A stretch of 5,170 nucleotides of DNA, from positions 1-5,170 of the forward strand of contig JAJYMU010000215.1 in the NCBI GenBank assembly GCA_021786655.1, in the 5' to 3' direction. Below are positions 1 to 5,074 of the stretch, piece after piece; within the stretch, counting starts at the first letter, position 1, and each line of letters begins with the position of its first letter. Below the pieces are notes generated by a model. The model was not told the DNA's origin. It made no database searches and saw only the letters and a program-made list of their open reading frames with translations. The translations under genes and the position numbers were made by a program. Origin of the DNA: Bacteroidota bacterium. Its GTDB lineage: Bacteria > Bacteroidota > Ignavibacteria > Ignavibacteriales > Melioribacteraceae.

Positions 1-1
1 T

Positions 2-2398
2 AATGACCAGATGGACTCTATAAAAGTAAGTTTTACGATGCATAATTTTGGAACGCAAAGCACCCAACCGACTAAAATTCTGATCGAGGATACTTATTTG
101 GGTTCAGTTAGTTTTTTAGATACGCTCAAAATATTACCCCCAACTAACGAACTCAAAACCACCGCGACATTGCCAATTCTCAATAAACCAGGGCAACATT
201 ATTTATTGATCAAGCTGGATGTGGCCAATAACGTAGATGAGATTTACGAAGATGATAATTCAGCAAGTCTGACTTTTGATGTGATATCGACCAAGACTCG
301 GCCGTATGTCTACGACAGAGTGGCTTCCAGTATGTCTCAAATAATTTTTCTGAATGCTCAAAAGAACTCTGACTTGAAAGCTAACCTAATTGCAGAAATT
401 GACGAATCACCAAATTTTTTAAATCCTTTTAGATATATAGTCCCAATTGATACATTTTACACTAAACTGCCATTGTCGAAGCAAGCAAGCGGTAAGAGAT
501 ACTGGCTTAGAGCAAAACTTGGTGACAACAATTCCAACTGGGAACAATTTATTTCATTCCTCAAAAATGATAATCCAAAAAAAATAATCTACAACGATAG
601 TTTGAGCGAAAGTTTGCTCAGTTTAGAACATCTTTCAGTGAAGGGTTCGACGATTTCTATTTCGGTGGATAGTTCTTTGATAAGTGCAGAATCAGCCGGA
701 GGGAATTTTATGAAATACGGTTCGATCAAACTGAATAAAGAAAATATTTTGCCCAACACGTTCAATTGGGGGATGGGAATAGCGGTCTTTGATTCGGTCC
801 AAATGAAAATCGATACTACCGATACTTTCTGGTATGGAGATAACCCTCAGAGAGCACACGAATTAGCTACTTTAATTAATTCTGTACCGAATGGAAAAAT
901 TGTTGCAATGTGTGCGATTGACGATGCGAGTTCAAATTTGACTTTGGAGTTGCGTGACGCGATCAAAACTTTAGGAAGTGCATTAGTTGATAAAATCGGT
1001 TTCAGAAATCCATGGTTATTAATTGGTAGAAAAGGAGCGAAACCCAGTGGAGTAATCGAAAAACTGGAAACATCCTCGTATCTAAATATTTTAACAGACG
1101 AGAAATTATTTGTCTGGAAAAATAAAAAAGGAAAGATGACAACAGACATAATTGGTCCCGCATCGCGTTGGAGAGATGTGGAAATAAATACAACATTACC
1201 AAGCGATTCCAAAATTGAATTCCTAGCTCTAGAGCAAAAACAAAATGGCGTAGTAGATACTCTGCTATTACATGCGAGTAACGGTATTATCCCCTTGAGC
1301 AACATCTCATCGGAGCTATATCCAAAATTAAAAATGATAGGGAATTTCTACTTGTCCAAGGATGGTCAGTCACCGGCAATTACAAGTTTTTCAATTGATT
1401 ACCAGGGCGTCCCAGAACTCGGTACAAATTATCAGGTGGTTTCATTATCAAAAGACTCACTTGCTCAAGGTGATATTGAAAACTTGTCATTTTACGTTTA
1501 CAACGTGGGTGAGTCGAGAGCGGACAGTTTCAAGGTGCGAGTCGAAGTAGTAAAGCCAGATAACTCACGAGAGAAAATATTTGAACAAATAGTGGATTCA
1601 CTTGGAGCTGATAAAAGAAAATTGTCTAATGTAAGTTTTAACACAGCTACAATCGTCGGCAATAGAAACTTCCAAATCACTATCGATTCGGATAATAAAA
1701 TTCTAGAATTATATAAAGATAACAACTTGTACACGGTGCCTTTCTTTGTGAAAGCAAATGATTCTCCAGCTTCGCTTAAACTCACTTTCGATGGTAACGA
1801 CATTATTAACGGTGATTATGTTTCAACTATTCCCAATATTAAAGTTGAACTCAACGATCTATCGCTGATTCCAATTTCTGATACCAGTCACGTACAACTT
1901 TTTCTTAACAACAAAAGAATTTCATTCGTTAACAAAGACGTAAGTTATTCGTATTCAAGCGGCAATCCCAAATTCGTTGTTAATTATAAACCCAGTTTAA
2001 GCGATGGAACGTACACGCTGAAAGTTCTGGGAACGAACGCCACAGGTCAACCCATTGACTCAGCGGGAGTGGTCAGAAAATTTATGGTTTCGAATCAAGC
2101 ACAATTGCTTTACGTCTACAATTATCCAAATCCATTCTCCAATGAAACGTTTTTCACGTTTAAGATTACACAGATACCTGATGAACTTAAGATTAAGATT
2201 TTCACAGTCAGCGGCCGAATGATAAGAGAATTGATTGTGCCCCCTCCAAATCTCAACTTCGACTTTAACAGAATAGAATGGGACGGAAGAGACGAAGACG
2301 GTGACTTGGTGGCTAACGGAGTTTACTTGTATAAAGTAATTATGAAAAAAGGTAACGAGACCGTTCAAGCAACGCAAAAATTGGCTATTGTGCGATAA
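2..2398 (+). CDS. Secreted multidomain protein with ILEI/FAM3-like domain and T9SS sorting domain (5'-partial)
   Basis: The frame is open from base 2 through the first in-frame ATG at 11, and no ribosome site precedes that ATG. The gene therefore almost certainly begins upstream and its N-terminus is missing. Counting from the ATG at 11, residues 1-93 resemble a CARDB beta-sandwich (NFGT near 12, DEIYEDDNSA near 76). Residues ~96-185 look FN3-like. Residues ~256-350 match the ILEI/FAM3 pattern: AIDDASSNLT at 302, then LGSALVDKIGFRNPWLLIGR and KGAKPSGVIEKL. Residues ~465-580 form a second CARDB-like domain, and ~585-695 another beta-sandwich with NGDYVSTIPNIKVEL. Residues ~698-795 are a T9SS type A sorting domain (YNYPNPFSNET, FTVSGRMIREL, WDGRDEDG, NGVYLYKV). 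The protein is inferred to be exported through the Sec and T9SS pathways to the cell surface. This domain order recalls the C-terminal half of C25-peptidase/PorU2-like proteins, but no protease domain lies in the window, so catalytic activity is not claimed. The sorting domain is very secure and the ILEI domain is secure. Confidence 0.9.
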   Translation, partial: NDQMDSIKVSFTMHNFGTQSTQPTKILIEDTYLGSVSFLDTLKILPPTNELKTTATLPILNKPGQHYLLIKLDVANNVDEIYEDDNSASLTFDVISTKTRPYVYDRVASSMSQIIFLNAQKNSDLKANLIAEIDESPNFLNPFRYIVPIDTFYTKLPLSKQASGKRYWLRAKLGDNNSNWEQFISFLKNDNPKKIIYNDSLSESLLSLEHLSVKGSTISISVDSSLISAESAGGNFMKYGSIKLNKENILPNTFNWGMGIAVFDSVQMKIDTTDTFWYGDNPQRAHELATLINSVPNGKIVAMCAIDDASSNLTLELRDAIKTLGSALVDKIGFRNPWLLIGRKGAKPSGVIEKLETSSYLNILTDEKLFVWKNKKGKMTTDIIGPASRWRDVEINTTLPSDSKIEFLALEQKQNGVVDTLLLHASNGIIPLSNISSELYPKLKMIGNFYLSKDGQSPAITSFSIDYQGVPELGTNYQVVSLSKDSLAQGDIENLSFYVYNVGESRADSFKVRVEVVKPDNSREKIFEQIVDSLGADKRKLSNVSFNTATIVGNRNFQITIDSDNKILELYKDNNLYTVPFFVKANDSPASLKLTFDGNDIINGDYVSTIPNIKVELNDLSLIPISDTSHVQLFLNNKRISFVNKDVSYSYSSGNPKFVVNYKPSLSDGTYTLKVLGTNATGQPIDSAGVVRKFMVSNQAQLLYVYNYPNPFSNETFFTFKITQIPDELKIKIFTVSGRMIRELIVPPPNLNFDFNRIEWDGRDEDGDLVANGVYLYKVIMKKGNETVQATQKLAIVR

Positions 2399-2461
2399 TT
2401 CTAAAGCTTCTATATGTGCTTCCAATTCTCTTATGACGTACTCAATCCTTCCTTACATGTT

Positions 2462-2473
2462 AGTTGATATTCA
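2462..2473 (+). repeat. 12-bp motif AGTTGATATTCA, copy 1
   Basis: This 12-mer is identical to 2587-2598, 125 bp downstream. Related versions occur inside the palindrome: AGTTGACATTGA at 2612-2623 (10 of 12 identical) and, on the - strand, AGTTGATATCAA at 2635-2624. The shared core is AGTTGAYAT. It may be a distal binding site for the regulator that uses the palindrome; this is inference from the repetition alone. Confidence 0.45.
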
Positions 2474-2586
2474 AAAAACCATTCTCTAGTTGTAATCGTA
2501 AGTCTCTCCCACACTTAAGAATCCTTCATACTATACTTCTCATTCGCAATAATTACAATAAGTCCAAACCTTAAATTTTGGCCATA

Positions 2587-2598
2587 AGTTGATATTCA
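2587..2598 (+). repeat. 12-bp motif AGTTGATATTCA, copy 2
   Basis: Exact second copy of the motif at 2462-2473. It starts 25 bp before the related AGTTGACATTGA at 2612. A spacing of about two and a half helical turns would not place the two on the same face, so cooperative binding is uncertain. Either way, the motif is concentrated just upstream of the MerR-type regulator gene. Confidence 0.45.
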
Positions 2599-2608
2599 CC
2601 GTTGGCAG

Positions 2609-2638
2609 AATAGTTGACATTGATTGATATCAACTATT
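2609..2638. promoter_or_regulatory. Palindromic operator candidate upstream of the MerR-type gene
   Basis: A 30-bp imperfect palindrome with perfect 9-bp outer arms: AATAGTTGA (2609-2617) and TCAACTATT (2630-2638). Two further pairs match after one mismatch. Nested inside are the 10-bp perfect palindrome TTGATATCAA (2624-2633) and a perfect TTGAT-N4-ATCAA (2620-2633), the consensus known for Fnr-type regulators. The element ends 18 bp before the ATG of the MerR-type gene. Two readings are possible: an autoregulatory site for the adjacent MerR/HspR-like protein, or a site for a Crp/Fnr-family protein sensing oxygen or NO. The position, overlapping the putative promoter, suits a MerR-type site or a repressor better than a classical Fnr activator site, which would be centred near -41. 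Confidence 0.65.
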
Positions 2639-2642
2639 AAAT
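2614..2642 (+). promoter_or_regulatory. Putative promoter of the merR-SQR-DUF1641-dsrC operon
   Basis: A perfect TTGACA -35 hexamer (2614-2619) is followed after 17 bp by TTAAAT (2637-2642), which matches 4 of 6 bases of a -10 box. Transcription would begin near 2649, leaving a leader of under 10 bases before the ATG at 2657. The inner palindrome (2620-2633) fills the spacer between the two hexamers, which is where MerR-family regulators normally bind. Caveat: Bacteroidota housekeeping promoters often use a TAnnTTTG -7 element, and none is evident here, so sigma-70-type matching may not apply. Confidence 0.4.
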
Positions 2643-2656
2643 AAAAGATCAGCAAA

Positions 2657-3100
2657 ATGCTTAAAAACGAAATATCTGACACTCCGGTTTATACTATCAG
2701 TTCAGCTGCCAAGCTTCTTAACATCTCTGTTCATACTCTACGGATGTATGAGCGCGAAGGACTGATCATTCCATACAAAAAAGAAAGCAACCAGAGACTT
2801 TACTCAGATAAAGACTTGGAAAGAATGAGGTGCGTCAGAGTAACAATCTCTGAAGAAAAAATTGGAATCGAAGGGATACGAAGAATTTTATCACTGATTC
2901 CGTGCTGGGCTATCGCAAAATGTCCGGCGAAAGACAGAAAAAATTGCACGGCATATAATGGTTATTCAAAGCCGTGCTGGATGCTTAAACATAAAGACAA
3001 TGTTTGTGCAAATAAAGATTGCAGAATGTGTGAAGTGTATGCTTCATTCGGAAATTGCAAGAGTATAAAAGATAAACTGAAAGAAATTATTCCCGCTTAA
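2657..3100 (+). CDS. MerR/HspR-type regulator with C-terminal cysteine-rich two-CW-like domain
   Basis: A 147-residue transcription factor. Residues ~11-30 (VYTISSAAKLLNISVHTLRM) form the MerR helix-turn-helix, followed by YEREGLI and the wing with NQRLYSDKDLERMR (~45-58). The wording is closest to HspR-like members. After a short helix (~64-81), residues 83-134 contain eight cysteines (83, 89, 97, 107, 117, 122, 125, 134), with CW pairs at 83-84 and 107-108. This resembles the small 'two-CW' cysteine-rich domain. Such a cluster probably binds metal or an Fe-S centre, or forms reactive disulfides or persulfides, so it would be the sensor; this is inferred. There is no Shine-Dalgarno sequence before the ATG, only an A-rich stretch, as is common in Bacteroidota, and no upstream in-frame alternative is convincing. 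The gene lies 17 bp before the SQR gene and is probably co-transcribed. Its likely targets are its own promoter and hence the sulfur operon. The MerR call is very secure; the two-CW assignment is by motif recall. Confidence 0.9.
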   Translation: MLKNEISDTPVYTISSAAKLLNISVHTLRMYEREGLIIPYKKESNQRLYSDKDLERMRCVRVTISEEKIGIEGIRRILSLIPCWAIAKCPAKDRKNCTAYNGYSKPCWMLKHKDNVCANKDCRMCEVYASFGNCKSIKDKLKEIIPA

Positions 3101-3106
3101 AAAAAT

Positions 3107-3111
3107 AAGGA
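3107..3111 (+). promoter_or_regulatory. Ribosome binding site deciding the SQR start
   Basis: AAGGA lies 6 bases before the ATG at 3118 but only 3 bases before the tandem ATG at 3115. The spacing favours 3118, giving an N-terminus MKKLLILGAGTAGT, which is normal for the Rossmann fold. The ATG at 3111 is in another frame. Confidence 0.55.
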
Positions 3112-3117
3112 TGCATG

Positions 3118-4347
3118 ATGAAAAAGCTATTAATTCTCGGTGCCGGCACTGCCGGAACAATGATGTTAAATAAATTAAACAATGCGTTAGACAAAAATGA
3201 ATGGCAGATAACAATAGTTGATCAGAATGAGACTCACTACTATCAACCGGGATTCCTGTTCATACCGTTCGGAATATACAAGAGAAAAGACGTTATCAAA
3301 CCCAAGAGAGATTTCTTCCCGTCGGAGGCAAACGTTATAGTTTCCGAAATCGAAAAGATCGAACCGAAAGAGAACAGAGTTATCCTCAAGAACAATAAAG
3401 TTCTTTCATACGATGTTTTGATAATAGCCACCGGCTCTCAGATAAATCCTGAGGAGACGGAAGGACTAAAAGGCGAACTTTGGCATAAAAATGTTTTTGA
3501 CTTCTATACTATTGACGGCGCGTGCGCGTTGGCAAATTTTTTCAAGCATTGGGAAGGCGGAAAACTCGTTCTCAACATAACCGAAATGCCGATTAAATGT
3601 CCGGTCGCTCCATTGGAGTTTGTATTCCTTGCCGATTCTTATTTCACAGAACGGAGAATGAGAGACAAAGTTGAAATCCATTTTGTTACACCTCTACCGG
3701 GCGCGTTTACAAAACCGCGGGCGTCATCAATTCTAGGCGACTTCCTTGATAAGAAGAATATTAAACTCACAACCGATTTCAGCATCGCAAGGGTTGATAA
3801 CGAATCGAAAAAAATTATTTCATGGGATGAACGGGAAGTTGATTTCGACGTGCTGGTATCAATTCCAACCAATATGGGAGATGCGGTAATTGCAAGAAGC
3901 GGAATGGGCGACGAACTGAATTTTGTACCGACGGACAAACACACTCTTCGTTCTCAAGATTACGAAAATGTTTTTGTGATTGGTGACGCCACTAATTTGC
4001 CGAGTTCAAAAGCCGGTTCGGTTGCACATTTTCAAGCGGACGTACTTTTTGAAAACGTTCTCAGTTTTATCGAGGGTAGAAAGCCGCAAGAAAAATTCGA
4101 CGGTCATGCAAATTGTTTTATTGAATCCGGTTTCGGTAAAGGCATTCTTATCGATTTCAATTATGAAACAGAACCGCTCCCGGGAAAATTTCCGTTGCCT
4201 GGCGTCGGTCCGTTTTCACTGCTTGAAGAGACAAAAATGAATCATTACGGTAAAGTAATGTTCCGATGGATGTACTGGAATTTTCTGCTGAAGGGCACTG
4301 AACTTCCGATTGAATCACAAATGTCAATGGCTGGAAAGAGGTTATAA
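3118..4347 (+). CDS. Sulfide:quinone oxidoreductase family FAD-dependent oxidoreductase
   Basis: A 409-residue flavoprotein (410 if started at 3115) of the SQR family in the disulfide-reductase-like FAD superfamily. Numbered from 3115, the N-terminal ADP-binding fold has GAGTAGT at 9-15 with the strand-end acid D36. ATGSQINPEE at 105-114 is the second nucleotide-fold motif. KCPVAPLEF at 161-169 carries Cys162, and VFVIGDATNLPSSKAGSVAH at 286-305 is the C-terminal FAD-binding motif. HANCFIESGFGKG at 331-343 carries Cys334, and the aromatic tail MNHYGKVMFRWMYWNFLLKG is typical of the membrane-docking end of SQRs. Cys162 and Cys334 fit the conserved redox pair; Cys137 may or may not correspond to the third cysteine of classical SQRs. 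The expected role is oxidation of sulfide to polysulfide or sulfane sulfur with quinone reduction at the cytoplasmic membrane. The subtype is unresolved, and a related sulfur or quinone substrate is possible. It is followed one base later by the DUF1641 gene, a pairing seen in many genomes. Confidence 0.88.
   Translation: MKKLLILGAGTAGTMMLNKLNNALDKNEWQITIVDQNETHYYQPGFLFIPFGIYKRKDVIKPKRDFFPSEANVIVSEIEKIEPKENRVILKNNKVLSYDVLIIATGSQINPEETEGLKGELWHKNVFDFYTIDGACALANFFKHWEGGKLVLNITEMPIKCPVAPLEFVFLADSYFTERRMRDKVEIHFVTPLPGAFTKPRASSILGDFLDKKNIKLTTDFSIARVDNESKKIISWDEREVDFDVLVSIPTNMGDAVIARSGMGDELNFVPTDKHTLRSQDYENVFVIGDATNLPSSKAGSVAHFQADVLFENVLSFIEGRKPQEKFDGHANCFIESGFGKGILIDFNYETEPLPGKFPLPGVGPFSLLEETKMNHYGKVMFRWMYWNFLLKGTELPIESQMSMAGKRL
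4335..4341 (+). promoter_or_regulatory. Ribosome binding site within the SQR 3' end
   Basis: AAAGAGG lies 7 bases before the ATG at 4349, inside the last codons of the SQR gene. It supports 4349 as the DUF1641 start rather than the in-frame ATG at 4310, which would overlap the SQR gene by 38 bases and has no such site. It suggests translational coupling. Confidence 0.65.
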
Positions 4348-4348
4348 A

Positions 4349-5014
4349 ATGGAAGAGAAAACAACTCAAAATCAGATTGACGCGATCAATTCGAAACTCG
4401 ATTTGATTCTCGAAGAGATCGAACTTCAGAGAAAACATAGACGCGAAATGGAGGATTTGAAAGACGACTTAATGCGTGTCGGTAAAGATTTCTACGACAC
4501 CGCTGTAGTGGAACTGGAAGCAGTTCATGATCACGTGAATACGAAAGATATTTTACACCTCGGTAAGTACCTTTTACGGAATGTGAACACTATCAATCGC
4601 AGCATTGAGCAGTTGGAAAGCATGAAAGATTTTCTTGTTGATGTTTCGCCATTGGTTAGACAATCGGTATTGGATTTTATGAAGACGTTGGATGAGATCG
4701 ACCGGAAAGGTTATTTCGAATTTGCAAAAGAGCTTTCCAATATTACCGATAAAGTAGTTACTTCATTCAGCAAGGAAGATGTTAAAAATCTCGGCGATAA
4801 TATTGTCACCATTCTACAAACAGTAAAAAATCTTACACAGCCGGATATGCTTCACACAGTGAACAATGCGCTCAATGTTTACAAGCAACTTGATATAACG
4901 GTGAAGAAGGGATGTAACGCTGTTCGGTTTAATGAGGGAGTTAAACACCCCCGAAGTAAAAAGAGGATTGGCATTTGCTGTAGAGTTCTTAAAGAACCTG
5001 GCGAATCCTCATAA
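4349..5014 (+). CDS. DUF1641 domain protein, frameshifted near its 3' end
   Basis: As written, this frame gives 221 residues, starting MEEKTTQNQIDAINSKLDLI one base after the SQR stop. Residues ~1-45 are charged and heptad-like, suggesting a coiled coil. The rest is predicted helical, without signal peptide or membrane segment. After Lys187 the frame is wrong: the last 34 residues are basic and cysteine-containing with no family resemblance. Dropping one G from the GGG at 4909-4911 gives DVTLFGLMRELNTPEVKRGL and then AFAVEFLKNLANPHNGKE, which matches the conserved C-terminal core of DUF1641 proteins, where a segment like 'L.R.L..PEV.RGL.F....LK.L' is typical. The restored protein has 235 residues and ends at 5057. 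The family's biochemical function is not established; members often lie beside SQR-like or formate-dehydrogenase genes, suggesting an accessory or membrane-complex role. The shift could be a sequencing or assembly error or a genuine recent mutation. Confidence 0.85.
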   Translation: MEEKTTQNQIDAINSKLDLILEEIELQRKHRREMEDLKDDLMRVGKDFYDTAVVELEAVHDHVNTKDILHLGKYLLRNVNTINRSIEQLESMKDFLVDVSPLVRQSVLDFMKTLDEIDRKGYFEFAKELSNITDKVVTSFSKEDVKNLGDNIVTILQTVKNLTQPDMLHTVNNALNVYKQLDITVKKGCNAVRFNEGVKHPRSKKRIGICCRVLKEPGESS

Positions 5015-5057
5015 TGGAAAAGAATCAACAGAGACTATTTCAAAACAAATAAATTAA
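4911..5057 (+). other. Out-of-frame 3' segment of the DUF1641 gene
   Basis: From 4911 the third frame reads 48 codons to a TAA at 5055-5057. The product includes LMRELNTPEVKRGL and AFAVEFLKNLAN, and ends ESTETISKQIN. This frame has a stop (TGA at 4902-4904) just upstream, so the segment cannot be an independent long gene and continues the preceding DUF1641 frame after a one-base shift. With it included, the gap to the next gene shrinks from 60 to 17 bases, matching the compact spacing elsewhere in the operon. Confidence 0.85.
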
Positions 5058-5061
5058 AATT

Positions 5062-5066
5062 AGGAG
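5062..5066 (+). promoter_or_regulatory. Ribosome binding site of the DsrC/TusE-like gene
   Basis: AGGAG with an 8-base spacer to the ATG at 5075 is a good Shine-Dalgarno match. It is the clearest in the window and supports a real gene start close to the right edge. Confidence 0.7.
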
Positions 5067-5074
5067 TTACAATC

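Larger units (their letters stand above)
2399..2608. other. Non-coding spacer upstream of the regulator operon
   Basis: This stretch follows the stop codon of the surface-protein gene. It is AT-rich, with pyrimidine-rich patches on the + strand around 2430-2550. I see no plausible gene and no GC-rich stem followed by a T-run, so no intrinsic terminator for the upstream gene is evident. A weak CCAAA/TTTGG pairing (2564-2568 with 2577-2581) is not convincing. The only notable content is two exact copies of the 12-mer AGTTGATATTCA, annotated separately. Confidence 0.6.

Noticed and set aside
847..1305. 152-codon open frame on the - strand
   Set aside because: It lies opposite the ILEI-domain region, which has clear homology on the + strand. 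Its translation is low-complexity with no recognisable domain.
2401..2421. AAGC/GCTT hairpin just after the stop codon at 2398
   Set aside because: The arms pair over only 4 bp, with no T-tract, so it is not distinguishable from chance.
2060..2425. 121-codon open frame on the - strand overlapping the end of the surface-protein gene
   Set aside because: It is antisense to the T9SS sorting domain, with no ribosome site or family resemblance.
2564..2581. CCAAA/TTTGG hairpin as a terminator for the surface-protein gene
   Set aside because: The 5-bp AT-rich stem with an 8-base loop and no following T-run is too weak.
3980..4240. 86-codon + strand frame inside the SQR gene
   Set aside because: It overlaps the conserved FAD-binding and C-terminal motifs of the SQR in another frame and has no recognisable features of its own.
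4310..4348. Earlier ATG (4310) as start of the DUF1641 gene
   Set aside because: It would overlap the SQR gene by 38 bases and has no ribosome site. The ATG at 4349 has AAAGAGG 7 bases upstream, and its product starts with a normal coiled-coil-like N-terminus.
4901..4915. Programmed ribosomal frameshifting in the DUF1641 gene
   Set aside because: The required change is +1, and there is no classical slippery heptamer or clear downstream stem. A one-base indel at the GGG run is the simpler explanation.
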